64,000 bases of DNA from DATAPD01 sp036265385 (GCA_036265385.1 DATAPD010000048.1:124001-188000), one strand, 5' to 3'. Positions 1 to 9,341 are shown, numbered from the stretch's first letter. Numbers and translations are program-made. Notes: generated by a model not told the origin, from the letters alone.

Positions 1-43
1 CGGATTCGATCCGTTCCGTATGGACGAACTCCTCGACGATTAA
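1..43 (+). CDS. C-terminal tail of an upstream gene (partial)
   Basis: Reading from base 2, the frame encodes GFDPFRMDELLDD and stops at TAA (41-43). The acidic end without low complexity looks like a genuine protein C-terminus. Thirteen codons are too few to name a family, and nothing else of the gene lies in the window. Confidence 0.35.
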   Translation, partial: GFDPFRMDELLDD

Positions 44-159
44 CGCCTGACTGCAATTTCGATTTGGCAACCGCCGAGACGTGAGCCGAACCATCGGAAT
101 TACCAGCCGCATTCGACAAAGTTGCTATCCACAATCGACAATTGAAACTCGCTTCGGAT

Positions 160-1116
160 ATGACTTCGTTTTCCCATCGAGTTCGCGGGTACATGTATAT
201 CGCTGCCTCGGCGTTGTTCTGGGGTGTGTCCGCGACGCTTGGCCGCGCCGCGTTCACTGGCCGGCTTGCTTTTTTCAGTTCCAACCTTAGGCCGTTGGAT
301 CCGCTCATTTTGTCGCAGTGCCGCACTACTCTTTCGCTGCTGGTGCTTGTGCCCATCTTGCTGACTCGTCGCTCGGCTGGATCTCTCATGATGCCGCGCA
401 GCGATCTCTTCCGGTGCCTCACGATTGGGGTGTTGGGAGTCGCGGCTTCGAATTACTTTTATTATCTGGCTATTCAGCGCACGAACGTGGCTGTTGCCAT
501 CGTTCTGCAATACACCGCGCCGGTGTGGGTGCTGCTATACATGGTTGCTCGCAAGCTGCAACGGCCGACTCTATTGCGAATCAGTTCAGTTGCACTCGCC
601 GTCGTTGGATGCGGGTTGGTGATTCAGTTGATTGGTCCGGGCCACTGGAACGTCGACATGCTCGGCGTCGGAGCAGCAATTCTTGCGTCTTTCTCATTTG
701 CGTTTTACAACATCGGAGGGCACGGGATCCTCGCAATTCACGACCGCTGGAAAGTCTTGCTTTGGGTCCTCGCGGGAGCAAGTGCAGTCTGGCTGTTGCT
801 CAATCCGCCGTGGAATATCGTTGGCCGCTACTCTGGGGCAGAGTGGATTTTCATGCTTGTGTTTGCCCTAGTGTCAGTGATGGGGCCGTTTTCCTGCTAC
901 TTCGCTGGCTTGCAATACCTCGAGCCTACAAGCGCCGTGGTTGTCAGTTGTCTTGAGCCAGTCTTTTCGATTGTTCTGGCCGCCATGTTCTTGCGAGAGA
1001 CGGTTGGTCCGTTGCAGATTTTAGGTATTGTTGTCGTGCTCGCAGCGACCGTGCTCGTGCAGTTGCCGGAGAAGGGCAGAAGGGAAGAACTGGCAATTCT
1101 CGAACCGATTGAATGA
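160..1116 (+). CDS. EamA/DMT-family membrane transporter
   Basis: Polytopic inner-membrane protein with about ten hydrophobic segments in two homologous halves, the usual duplicated EamA arrangement. Family features include an early SALFWGVSATLGR helix and, in the second half, LEPTSAVVVSCLEPVFS followed by LRETVGPLQILG. Members export amino acids, metabolites or drugs; the substrate cannot be read from sequence. The ATG at 160 is preferred over the TTG six codons upstream. Its 318 residues are a little longer than the usual 290-300 because of a short loop insertion near residue 45 (GRLAFFSSNLRPLDP). It converges on the LeuB-like gene across about 30 bp. Confidence 0.85.
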   Translation: MTSFSHRVRGYMYIAASALFWGVSATLGRAAFTGRLAFFSSNLRPLDPLILSQCRTTLSLLVLVPILLTRRSAGSLMMPRSDLFRCLTIGVLGVAASNYFYYLAIQRTNVAVAIVLQYTAPVWVLLYMVARKLQRPTLLRISSVALAVVGCGLVIQLIGPGHWNVDMLGVGAAILASFSFAFYNIGGHGILAIHDRWKVLLWVLAGASAVWLLLNPPWNIVGRYSGAEWIFMLVFALVSVMGPFSCYFAGLQYLEPTSAVVVSCLEPVFSIVLAAMFLRETVGPLQILGIVVVLAATVLVQLPEKGRREELAILEPIE

Positions 1117-1149
1117 ATTAATCTCTGATTGCGGAAACTTGAGAGCTGA

Positions 1150-2220
1150 CTAGTGCTTTTCGATCAAGCTCACAACGAATTCTGCGGCTTCTTTCGTTCC
1201 CAGTTTCCCGCCAATATCCGTTGTAGTTTTTTTCTGACGAACCGCTTCGAGCACCGCTGCTTCAATTCGTGCGGCTTCATTCGAAAGTCCTAAGTGCTCG
1301 AGCATCATCGCTGCGGTGAGAATGGCTCCGAACGGGTTTGCCACGTTTTTCCCGGCTAATGGAGGCGCGGAGCCGTGAACAGGCTCGAACATCGATGTCT
1401 TTCCCGGATGCAGATTGCCACTGGCCGCCATACCAAGCCCACCCTGTAGTCCAGCTGCAAGGTCGGTGATGATGTCGCCGAACATGTTGTTTGTCACGAT
1501 GACATCAAACTGTCGTGGATCGCGCACCATGTGCATACATAGTGCGTCGACATACATGTGGTCTGCCTTTATCTCGGGATATTCCTTTTGTACTTCTTTG
1601 AAGACGCGTTGCCACAACCCGCCAGCATGCGTCATCGCGTTTGATTTGTCGCACATGAGCACGCGAGAACGTTTCGCGCCATCGAGCTTGGTATGAGTCC
1701 GGCAATACTCGAAGGCATAGCGGATGATCCGCTCAACACCTTTTCTTGTATTGATGTCTTCCTGGATTGCCACCTCGTCGGCCGTGCCTTGCTTGAACAC
1801 TCCGCCGGCATCGACATAAACGCCCTCCGTATTCTCACGGATGACAACGAAATCCACATCGCGCGGGTCGATTCCTTTCAAGGGACAAAGCGAGGAGTCC
1901 ATAAGGCGGACCGGGCGCACATTTGCGTACAAGTCCATTTTAAAGCGCAAACCAAGCAGGATTTCCTTGGCATGGATATTAGTGGCGACCCTCGGATCTC
2001 CAAATGCGCCGACCAGGATCGCATCAAAATCGCGACCGAGCATGGAAAAGCCGTCAGGTGGAACGGTCACTCCATCCGTGAGGTAGCGGTCCGCGCCCCA
2101 ATCAAAAGACTTCAGGGTCAGCGGAACTTCAGCAGCCTCCAGGACCCGAACTGCCTGTGCAATTACCTCTCGTCCGATCCCGTCTCCTGGGAGCACCGCA
2201 ATTCGTTTTTTCGCTGTCAC
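1150..2220 (-). CDS. isopropylmalate/isocitrate-type dehydrogenase (LeuB-like)
   Basis: Beta-decarboxylating dehydrogenase using NAD(P) on a 2-hydroxy acid. Seen: N-terminal VLPGDGIGREV, substrate segment RENTEGVYVDAGG, the metal-binding region NNMFGDIITDLAAGLQGGLG and the cofactor loop GSAPPLAGKNVANP. The ENTEG form with RKGVERIIRYAFE is shared by several short 3-isopropylmalate, tartrate and homoisocitrate dehydrogenases, so leucine synthesis (3-isopropylmalate to 2-oxoisocaproate) is the likely but not certain role. Length 356 is typical. The start is GTG at 2220 with no clear Shine-Dalgarno. No other leucine genes are adjacent. Confidence 0.8.
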   Translation of the reverse strand: MTAKKRIAVLPGDGIGREVIAQAVRVLEAAEVPLTLKSFDWGADRYLTDGVTVPPDGFSMLGRDFDAILVGAFGDPRVATNIHAKEILLGLRFKMDLYANVRPVRLMDSSLCPLKGIDPRDVDFVVIRENTEGVYVDAGGVFKQGTADEVAIQEDINTRKGVERIIRYAFEYCRTHTKLDGAKRSRVLMCDKSNAMTHAGGLWQRVFKEVQKEYPEIKADHMYVDALCMHMVRDPRQFDVIVTNNMFGDIITDLAAGLQGGLGMAASGNLHPGKTSMFEPVHGSAPPLAGKNVANPFGAILTAAMMLEHLGLSNEAARIEAAVLEAVRQKKTTTDIGGKLGTKEAAEFVVSLIEKH

Positions 2221-2339
2221 GAGGCAAAAGGTATCACAGGTTCAATAGCATCACGAACTTACGTCGAAAACTTACCTGTTGGCGGAAGTCGGAGCCATCA
2301 GAAAGCCGCTCGGTTCTTCGCTATAATCGATTATTGGGT

Positions 2340-3356
2340 ATGCCTTCCGCAGTCCAATCTGTGCCTCTCGCAGGCTCCAATGTTGGTTTTGGGGACCATG
2401 TCGCCGAATTTCGCGCACTGATCGGCGCTTCCGGAATCTATGACCTTCGGGGAAGGTGCAAAATCGCTCTCACGGGCGGCGACCGCGTTCGCTGGCTGAA
2501 CGGGATGGTCACTAATAACGTACGCGATCTGGCAGTTGGCCATGGGGTATACGCGTTCCTTTTGAATCCTCAAGGACAGATCCAGGCTGATCTCTATGCG
2601 TTTCAACGGGGCGAGGACATCCTGGTGGATTTCGACTCTGCACTGCGCGAAAAGGTGCTGGGCCTCTTCGATCACTACATCATCGCGGACGATGTCGAAG
2701 TTGCTGAAATGAACGCCAGCGTCTCTGCTATTGGCCTCAGCGGGCCGAAGTCAGTGGAGACTCTGAAGAACGCGGGGTTCGTTTGGCCCGACCTAGAGCC
2801 GCTGCAATTGGGGGACGTGAGCTGGAATGGTTTGGGTGTGACGATTCTGCGCAGTGGAGAAGAAGCGGCACCGTCCTGGCAGGTATGGATGGGATCGGAA
2901 CATTATTCTAAAGTCTGGGATGCGCTGATTGCGGCAGGCGGCAAGCCATGCCAGAGCGATGCTCTCGAATTGTTTCGAATCGCAAAAGGCATCCCGAGAT
3001 ACGGCCAGGATATTCGGGAACGAGACTTGCCGCAGGAAACGCGCCAGGAGCGGGCGCTGCATTTTACCAAAGGCTGCTACATCGGGCAGGAGATCGTCGA
3101 ACGAATTCGCTCGCGTGGGGCCGTGCACAGACTTTTCAGCGGCTTTCGAGTGAGCGGTTCGCTGCCTGCAGTTGGAAGCAAAATCGAGTCCCAGGCAAAA
3201 GAAGTGGGTGAGGTTACAACGGCAGCGATCTTGCCGTTTGAGAGCGGGAACCAGCTGGTGGCCCTCGGATACATCCGACGCGAAGCGATGTCAGCGAAAG
3301 AGCTGCGCGCCGGAGAATCCATTTTGACCGTCGCCAACATCCCGTTCCCGACGTAA
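2340..3356 (+). CDS. ygfZ: YgfZ/GcvT-like folate-binding protein
   Basis: Tetrahydrofolate-binding protein of the YgfZ/IBA57 family, which supports maturation or repair of certain iron-sulfur enzymes. The family signature KGCYIGQEIVERIRSRG is present near residue 240, with the conserved cysteine. The N-terminal half shows the GcvT-type LTGGDRVRWLNGMVTNNVRDL and a FDHYIIADDVE segment. The open frame extends upstream to 2157, but only the sequence from the ATG at 2340 looks like the family and the extension overlaps leuB on the other strand. It is divergent from the LeuB-like gene, and the shared 120 bp between them should hold both promoters. Confidence 0.88.
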   Translation: MPSAVQSVPLAGSNVGFGDHVAEFRALIGASGIYDLRGRCKIALTGGDRVRWLNGMVTNNVRDLAVGHGVYAFLLNPQGQIQADLYAFQRGEDILVDFDSALREKVLGLFDHYIIADDVEVAEMNASVSAIGLSGPKSVETLKNAGFVWPDLEPLQLGDVSWNGLGVTILRSGEEAAPSWQVWMGSEHYSKVWDALIAAGGKPCQSDALELFRIAKGIPRYGQDIRERDLPQETRQERALHFTKGCYIGQEIVERIRSRGAVHRLFSGFRVSGSLPAVGSKIESQAKEVGEVTTAAILPFESGNQLVALGYIRREAMSAKELRAGESILTVANIPFPT

Positions 3357-3408
3357 GTTTCCGTCATCAGTTCGACGACAGATAAAATAAAACTTCAGGA
3401 TTAAACGG

Positions 3409-4002
3409 ATGCCAGAAAAGAAACAAGAAGCTTTTACAGTTACCGATCGACGCCTGTTTACAGCAGATGGGGAAGTGCGTCCTTCGACCGAGGAAGAAAA
3501 AGTTGAGATCCCGAGGGCAGAAAGTCCCGTGCCCGTTAAAACGGAAACCCAAAAAAGCGCAGAGCCGGTCATTACGGAGCCGGGACAGAACCCGTCTGAT
3601 ATTCCTCCGGCGCCCACCGCGAAGGAACAGCAGGATCAGCATGATGCCTACCGCAAGTCAGCGAAGGATCTCGATACCCGTGTCGAATTGAGCGGGCACT
3701 CCGCAAAAGAATTGGAGATGACGTTTGAGCGCTTTATGGCCTCACTCTATATGACCGCCATGTTGCAGCTCGGCTTGATGCACGAGCAGGGTGGAGCGCC
3801 GAGAATTGACCTTATCGGTGCGCGGCAGACCATCGATACGCTCGGTCTGTTACAAGAGAAGACGAAGGGTAATCTCTCGTCGGTTGAGAGTTCCTTCCTG
3901 CAGAACTGCCTTTATGAATTGCGCATGGCCTACGTTGAAGTGACGAATGCATTGGCCCGCGCTCCGGAACCAGTTCCCGGCAAGGGCGCTCCCGGGAAAT
4001 GA
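3409..4002 (+). CDS. DUF1844 domain protein
   Basis: A disordered acidic/proline-rich N-terminal half (residues 1-95) is followed by a helical DUF1844 domain: FERFMASLYMTAMLQLG, then IDLIGARQTIDTLGLLQEKT and LYELRMAYVEV. This small domain is widespread in Acidobacteria and Deltaproteobacteria and its function is unknown. Its stop overlaps the next start by four bases (ATGA), so translational coupling to the PhnP-like hydrolase is likely. It begins 52 bp after ygfZ and probably shares its transcript. Confidence 0.85.
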   Translation: MPEKKQEAFTVTDRRLFTADGEVRPSTEEEKVEIPRAESPVPVKTETQKSAEPVITEPGQNPSDIPPAPTAKEQQDQHDAYRKSAKDLDTRVELSGHSAKELEMTFERFMASLYMTAMLQLGLMHEQGGAPRIDLIGARQTIDTLGLLQEKTKGNLSSVESSFLQNCLYELRMAYVEVTNALARAPEPVPGKGAPGK

Positions 4003-4772
4003 AGGCAACACTCACGGTCCTTGGTAGCGGGACGTCGATGGGTGTACCCACAATCGGCTGCGACTGTGCAGTTTGTCATTCGTCCGACCCGCACGACCGA
4101 CGTACGCGGCCATCGATCATGATCGAATATGCCGGGAAAGTGGTACTCGTCGATACCACTCCAGATTTCCACGCACAAGCGATTCGCGAAGGTATCCGTC
4201 AGATCGACGCCGTCCTGTATACGCACACGCATGCCGATCACATTTTGGGGCTGGATGATCTCCGTCCACTGAGTTTCCAGCATAAGCCGAACAAGCTGCC
4301 TCTCTATGTGCGTCCGGAGGCCGGAGAAGTTCTGCGCAACATGTTTCGCTACATTTTCGACGCTGACTACAAGTTTGGTGGATTGGCGCAGGTTGAATTG
4401 AAGGAAATCGATGGTCCTTTCGAATTGTTCGGCGCTTGTGTTCAACCGATCCCGGTTATCCATGGTGATGCCGAAATTTACGGTTTTCGATTCGGATCAA
4501 TGGCGTATCTGACCGATTTCAGCGAAGTACCGGATTCTTCGCTCGAGAAGCTGAAGGGGTTAAATATCCTGTTTCTTGATGCATTGCGTCACAAACCGCA
4601 TCCGACGCATTCGACTGTCGAGAACTCGCTGAAGATTGCGGAACAATCGGGCGCGAAGCGGGTATTCTTCACACACATCTGTCATGACTTGCCGCATGAG
4701 GAGACGAATGCAGCGCTGCCGGAACATGTGCGTTTATCGTATGACGGATTGAAGTTGAACTTTGAACTCTAG
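3999..4772 (+). CDS. PhnP-like metallo-beta-lactamase-fold hydrolase
   Basis: Cytosolic MBL-fold hydrolase with the metal motif THTHADH (near residue 77), a later VIHGD histidine, a TDFSE aspartate and the C-terminal THICH segment. The N-terminal loop GCDCAVCHSSDPHDRRTRPS carries the extra Cys cluster seen in PhnP, where it binds a structural zinc. PhnP itself is a cyclic phosphodiesterase; the family also contains uncharacterised RNA-end or nucleotide phosphodiesterases, so the substrate is open. Coupled to the DUF1844 gene by a 4-bp overlap, which suggests a shared process. Confidence 0.82.
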   Translation: MKATLTVLGSGTSMGVPTIGCDCAVCHSSDPHDRRTRPSIMIEYAGKVVLVDTTPDFHAQAIREGIRQIDAVLYTHTHADHILGLDDLRPLSFQHKPNKLPLYVRPEAGEVLRNMFRYIFDADYKFGGLAQVELKEIDGPFELFGACVQPIPVIHGDAEIYGFRFGSMAYLTDFSEVPDSSLEKLKGLNILFLDALRHKPHPTHSTVENSLKIAEQSGAKRVFFTHICHDLPHEETNAALPEHVRLSYDGLKLNFEL

Positions 4773-4881
4773 CAATAGCCATTAGCAATTAGCATTTAGC
4801 CGACCTGAATATTCTCGTGCGGCCGTCGTTGCTTCCTACGAATGGTTGGCTAAGTGCTAACTGCCAAGTGCTAACTGCTTA
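4770..4881 (+). repeat. A/T-rich tagca(a/t)t and aagtgctaactg repeats before ribF
   Basis: The spacer starts with tandem near-heptamers (tagcaat, agccat, tagcaat, tagcatt, tagcc at 4770-4801). It ends with two copies of aagtgctaactgc (4850-4879). The left block (ttagcatttagcc) is an imperfect inverted complement of the right block (ggctaagtgctaa), so the RNA could fold into a long irregular hairpin. The right arm reaches almost to the ribF ATG, where no good ribosome-binding site is visible. Confidence 0.6.
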
Positions 4882-4883
4882 GG

Positions 4884-5840
4884 ATGTTTGTCTTCCACAA
4901 ACTCGACGAAGTGCCGCGCGATTTTGGCCGCACGTTTGTGAGCGTCGGCAACTTCGATGGGGTCCATCGTGCGCACCGCTATGTACTGCGAGAGATAGTG
5001 CAGAGAGCGAAGGCTCATTTTAAGGATGGGAAGCAGTCCAAGTCTGTCGCGGTAACGTTTGAACCACATCCGATCCGCATTCTGCGTCCGGATGCCGGCC
5101 TTAAACTTCTAACACCTCTTCCCGAGAAACTACGTTTGCTGAGCGAGACAGGGTTGGATGCAGTACTCGTGCTGCCTTTCACACGCGACCTCTCGCTGAT
5201 GACGCCCCACCAGTTTGCGCACGACATCCTGCACAAGCGTCTTCGTGTTCTCGAAGCACATGAGGGCTTTAATTTCCATTTCGGACATAAGGCTTCGGGC
5301 ACAGTGAAAACTCTGGAAGAGTTTGGTCGCGAGATGGATTTCGTCGTGAAAATCTATACCGAAATGACTCTTCGCGGTGAAACAGTGTCGAGCAGTCATA
5401 TTCGAAAGCTTGTGCGAGAAGGACGGGTGAGCCGGGCTCGTCACCTGTTGGCACGTCCATTCAATATTCTCTCCACTGCTGGGCGAGGTCGTGGCTACGG
5501 TTCGAAATACACCGTGCCAACGATCAATCTGAGCCGCTATGAAGAGCTTGTGCCGAAGGATGGCGTCTACATCACGCGCACGCGCATTGGAAAAGAGTGC
5601 TTTGATTCAGTGACTAACGTTGGAAACCGACCCACGTTTGGTCCCGATTCATTCGCGATTGAAACTCACCTGTTGAACTTCCATCCGATCGAACTGACAG
5701 CGGAGACCGAAGTGGAATTATTCTTCCTTGATCGTCTGCGCGACGAGATCAAGTTCCCGTCGGTAGATGCGCTAAAAGAGCAGATTGGCCGCGACGTGAA
5801 AAAAGCCGGAAGGTATTTACGTCTGCTCAAGAGTAGTTGA
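4884..5840 (+). CDS. ribF: bifunctional riboflavin kinase / FAD synthetase
   Basis: Converts riboflavin to FMN and FMN to FAD. The N-terminal FAD synthetase domain has SVGNFDGVHRAHRYVL, a nucleotidyltransferase motif, then TFEPHPIRIL and the SSSHIRKLVREG segment. The C-terminal riboflavin kinase domain starts near residue 190 (RPFNILSTAGRGRGYGSKYTVPTINL) with TNVGNRPTFG and ETHLLNF. Length 318 matches the usual 305-320. The open frame begins with the ATG at 4884 immediately after the repeat block. No FMN riboswitch is evident upstream. Confidence 0.93.
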   Translation: MFVFHKLDEVPRDFGRTFVSVGNFDGVHRAHRYVLREIVQRAKAHFKDGKQSKSVAVTFEPHPIRILRPDAGLKLLTPLPEKLRLLSETGLDAVLVLPFTRDLSLMTPHQFAHDILHKRLRVLEAHEGFNFHFGHKASGTVKTLEEFGREMDFVVKIYTEMTLRGETVSSSHIRKLVREGRVSRARHLLARPFNILSTAGRGRGYGSKYTVPTINLSRYEELVPKDGVYITRTRIGKECFDSVTNVGNRPTFGPDSFAIETHLLNFHPIELTAETEVELFFLDRLRDEIKFPSVDALKEQIGRDVKKAGRYLRLLKSS

Positions 5841-5919
5841 TTTTTGGTTGTCGAGTGAAGTCATCCGTAGCAGGCACGATATGGCCCTGATGATCGCGCC
5901 TCAAGGTATTTTCATGCCG

Positions 5920-5990
5920 ATGAGCGGAGCGAGGAGGAATCTGCCTTGTGAATGCAAACCGGATTCCCCCTTCGGTCTGAATGACAAAAT
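5920..5990. repeat. degenerate acidobacterial intergenic repeat
   Basis: The spacer between the convergent ribF and GloVer genes contains gagcggagcgaggaggaatc and, inverted, gtctgaatgacaaa. Both resemble parts of the gtcatcctgagcg...gcgaaggacctgc element seen intact at 56453-56482. This looks like a decayed or hairpin-forming copy. Family assignment is by eye. Confidence 0.5.
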
Positions 5991-6011
5991 TCGGAGATAA
6001 TTGCGCAGAAA

Positions 6012-7690
6012 CTAAGGCGTCACGGTAAATGTGGCACCGCTAGTTCCCACTCCTCCTGCTGTCGTGACAGTAATCTTTCCAGTTTTACCTCCTGTCGGTA
6101 CCGCAGCCGTGATCTGAGTCGGAGAAACAATCTTGAAAGCGGTGGCTTTTACACCGCCGAACTTGATCACCGAATCGCTCGAGAAACCCGTTCCATTAAT
6201 TGTCACAATCGTATTTACCGGGCCGCTGGTCGGTGAAATTGAGGTGATTGTCGGGACCACTTTAAATACTCGGAAACTGGTGAGTGTTCCCCCGGATGTC
6301 GTCACTGTCACGAGCCCAGTGGTAGCTGTTGTCGGGACTTTCACGGTGAGGTAGGTGTCGGAGACGATCGTGAATGTCGCAGCCGTACCATTAAACTTCA
6401 CGCTGGTTGTGCTGTTGAATCCCTGACCGAGAATCTGTGCTACGCTGCCCGACTTGCCCGAGAGCAGAACGATGTTGATGAATGGTTTCAGACCAACGTC
6501 GAGACTGAAGAATTCTCCGCCGTTAACCGTTGTTCCTCCTGACTCCGTCGCGCCATAGAACTTTCCATTCGTGTGCTGGACAATGGCAGTTTGTGGGTAG
6601 AAACCATCTTTGCAACCTGAAACTGCGCAGAAGCTATACAGCGCTGTGTAGGTACCGGCTGGCGTGATCTTGAAGAGCGATCCCGAATTCTGCTTACCGC
6701 CGCCGCCACTCGTGCCGTAAAGATTGCCGTCACTTCCAATGGCCATGCCAGAGAGCGGATTGATGCCATCGTTGATATCCAGCGTACGATCAAAATTGTG
6801 AATGACCTTATAGTTGGCACCGGTTGCAGAGATCTTAAAGATGGTGCCCCATTTCCTCGTGCCGCCGAGGTACGTCGTGCCATAGAGAGTGCCGTCATTC
6901 CCTTGAGCAAGGGTCCCTATCGGGATCTCGCCATCGTTCGGATAACCCGAAAAGCTATGCAGCACCTTTACCGCGCCCGCCTTCGACATGCGGAAGATCA
7001 CACCCTTCTGATTGGCTCCGCCGCCGCGGGTCACGCCATAAAAGTTTCCGTCCAACCCGAGAATCAAGGCATAAGGGGTCGCGCCATCCGTAAATTTGAA
7101 GGCATGGATCGTGGTCAATACGCCTTTGGGAGTGATCTTGTACGCCGTACCGTATGTTCCGGCGTAGATGCCATCCGTCGTTCCGTAGAAATTTCCGTCT
7201 GGACCAAGCACAGGCGCTGAGGTCGGCGCCCCTTCATCGACGCCCGCGGTAAAGTTCCATAAATTGGTCCAAACTGCGGCGGAGGTCACGCTGAACACGG
7301 TGCCCGATCACGCCCGGCAATGGTGCCGCCCGTCGAAGTTGTTCCATAAAAGTTGCCATCCAGGCCAAGCGAAAGCCCGCTTAAGGGAGCGCTCGGCAGG
7401 GGATAGAGATTGAAGTCGAAAAGCTTTGTTAAGGCGCCCGCTGTGGTGATCTTGTAGGCTGCTCCGCCCTTGTTGGATCCGCCGGCGGTCGCTGTGCTGT
7501 AAAGGGCGCCATCGCGACCCTGCGAAAACGAGCCAATGGGTTGGGGATTCATGGGATCGCCAGTTTTCGAGCCCAAGTTATATAGAGGCGTATAGGTTTG
7601 GGCGTGTGCCATCAACCCCAGCACTAAAAAAGTCACGACTGACACGAACGCGAAACAGGCAATGCGCTTATTGCTGCTTGAATCTTTCAT
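6012..7690 (-). pseudogene. GloVer-type beta-propeller exported protein, frameshifted
   Basis: Two overlapping frames together form one exported repeat protein. 7286-7690 carries a signal peptide ending AHAQ, then blades with GRDGALYST and GLDGNFYGTT. 6012-7298 continues with GPDGNFYGTTDG and four more GxxGxLYGTT/KIT blades, ending in two IPT/TIG-like domains (TSISPTSGPVNTIVTINGTGF). The first frame ends at GTIAGRDRAPCSA; a +1 shift at about 7295-7305 restores the expected GTVFSVTS blade edge, so a single base has been lost (or two gained). Such GloVer propellers are abundant exported proteins of unknown role in Acidobacteria. It is either a recent pseudogene or an assembly error. A good SD (aggaga) precedes the ATG at 7690. 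Confidence 0.8.
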
Positions 7691-8034
7691 TGAACTTCTC
7701 CTGGGAACTTGGACTTTTTAACGGCGACATATGCCCGCGCGCCCCAACGACCTCGTGGGCCTTTAACAAAACAACTGCTTTGACATCTCATTGCGAAAAA
7801 CGTGAAAAAAACCCGTCATGCGGGGTGGATTTTCTGGCGATGAAGAATATGATCCGGCAAAGGCGGTTGCGGGGCCGAGTTGTGCTTCCCACGGCACAGC
7901 TCGTTCGCGCTTCTTTTCGGTCACGCTCACCCCGCTCAACACGCAATGCGTAAGAAGGAGGCGAAACCCGTCATTGGGATTTCGCGGCAGGGATGCCCGC
8001 CGCCGTGCGATTCGTCTAGTACAATCCCCCGCGC
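7691..8034. other. divergent intergenic region
   Basis: 344 bp between the GloVer gene and the MFS gene, presumably holding both promoters. It contains two short copies of aaacccgtcat (about 7808 and 7967) and the GC-rich hairpin listed separately. No convincing reading frame or canonical -35/-10 pair was recognised. Confidence 0.5.
7984..8003. repeat. REP-like GC-rich hairpin
   Basis: gcggc-a-ggg-atg-ccc-gccgc folds into an 8-bp stem with one bulged A and a three-base loop. It lies about 30 bp upstream of the MFS start, so it could also sit in the transcript leader. Its style resembles the palindrome inside the agmatine deiminase gene at 62753-62772, though the sequences differ. Confidence 0.5.
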
Positions 8035-9288
8035 ATGGCATTGCACCCTATTCAATTAATTCGACAGGCGACTTCGGAACAGAGGCGCACTCTTGTCGCC
8101 GCCGCGCTCGGATGGATGCTCGATTCCTTCGACGCCATGCTTTATGCGCTGGTGCTGGCGCATGTCATGCGCGACCTCGGTATGAGCAAAGCAACAGCGG
8201 GGCTGTTGAACAGCCTGACGCTGCTCGCCTCCGGTATGGGCGGAGTGCTTTTCGGCTTCTTCGCTGATCACATTGGCAGAAAACGGGCCCTGATGCTCTC
8301 GATTCTGACCTATTCGGTTTGTTCTTTTGCCTCGGGACTCGCCACGTCAGTGCTGATGCTGGCATGCTTTCGTTTTGTCCTTGGCTTGGGAATGGGGGGA
8401 GAGTGGAACACGGGAGCCACGTTGGTCGCGGAAACATGGCCGACCGAGTTGCGCGCTAAAGCGATTTCGATCGTGCAGAGTTCCTGGGCAATCGGTTACG
8501 CCCTGGCAGCATTGGTGTCTGGCATCGTTCTGCAATACGCAAACTGGCGAACGGTGTTTTTCGTTGGGATCGTACCCGCGTTCATAACGCTCTGGATCCA
8601 GAGCAAAGTGCCTGAGTCGGCGATGTGGGAGCAGCGGTCGTCGGTAGCGGGGCAGCGCGATCTTAAAGAGGGCAAAACGGGATTTGCCACCCTGTTCCAA
8701 CATCCATATGCCCGGTACACGTTTGCGCTCCTGTTCGTGAATTTCTTCGGCATGTTCGCATGGTGGGGACTTTTCACTTGGTTGCCACCTTATCTATCGC
8801 TGCCAGTCGAGCAGGGCGGACGCGGTTTCGGCGTAGTCGGTACGACGATGTTGCTCGTAATTCTGAATCTGTTCGGCATGTTCCCGGGATATGCGAGTTT
8901 CGGATGGGTTGCCGACCATCTTGGAAGGCGGAAATCTTTTCTTCTTTATACGATGGGCGCGGCGCTCCTGGTTCCACTTTATGCTCAGGCGAGATCGCCG
9001 ATCATGCTCCTGCTTTTCGGAACCGTTGTCGCGTTTTTTGGCACCGGTTTTTTTTCAGGGTCAGGGATTCTTGGCAGTGAGATCTTCCCAACACAGGTGC
9101 GGGCCCGCGCTCTCGGCTTCACCTACAACGGTGCGCGCGCAATGAGCTCGGTCGCCCCATGGGTGATCGGTTTCTTTGGGCAAAGCCACGGACTGAGTTC
9201 CGCATTTTACTTGTGTGCGGCGTCGTTCGCGGTCGCGTGCGCGGTGGCCACGCAGCTGCCCGAGACAAAAGGGAAAGAGCTCGAATGA
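8035..9288 (+). CDS. MFS transporter, sugar/aromatic acid:H+ symporter type
   Basis: Twelve-helix inner-membrane symporter. Seen: GWMLDSFDAMLYALVLAHV in the first helix, the loop 2-3 motif GFFADHIGRKRAL, GLGMGGEWNTGATLVAETWP and a C-terminal FGWVADHLGRRKSF copy of the same loop motif. The GMGGEWxxG and SxWAIGY features are typical of the sialic-acid and aromatic-acid/H+ symporter families; the substrate is not readable from sequence. Length 417 is normal. The stop at 9288 runs into an A-tract and hairpin that terminates the opposing gene. Confidence 0.88.
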   Translation: MALHPIQLIRQATSEQRRTLVAAALGWMLDSFDAMLYALVLAHVMRDLGMSKATAGLLNSLTLLASGMGGVLFGFFADHIGRKRALMLSILTYSVCSFASGLATSVLMLACFRFVLGLGMGGEWNTGATLVAETWPTELRAKAISIVQSSWAIGYALAALVSGIVLQYANWRTVFFVGIVPAFITLWIQSKVPESAMWEQRSSVAGQRDLKEGKTGFATLFQHPYARYTFALLFVNFFGMFAWWGLFTWLPPYLSLPVEQGGRGFGVVGTTMLLVILNLFGMFPGYASFGWVADHLGRRKSFLLYTMGAALLVPLYAQARSPIMLLLFGTVVAFFGTGFFSGSGILGSEIFPTQVRARALGFTYNGARAMSSVAPWVIGFFGQSHGLSSAFYLCAASFAVACAVATQLPETKGKELE

Positions 9289-9316
9289 AAAAAATGGCGG
9301 GAGTTGGCTCCCGCCA
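9288..9316 (-). terminator. Rho-independent terminator of the subtilase gene
   Basis: A perfect 9-bp stem (tggcgggag / ctcccgcca, loop ttgg, 9295-9316) is followed, on the minus strand, by seven T residues (9288-9294). It sits 26 bp beyond the stop of the minus-strand peptidase. The T-tract overlaps the MFS stop codon. On the plus strand it lacks a T-tract, so it mainly serves the minus strand. Confidence 0.85.
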
Positions 9317-9341
9317 CATTGAAGATCAGGTTTTCCAAAGC

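Noticed and set aside
318..956. Long alternative frame over the DMT transporter
   Set aside because: It lies wholly inside the clear transporter gene and lacks any family pattern.
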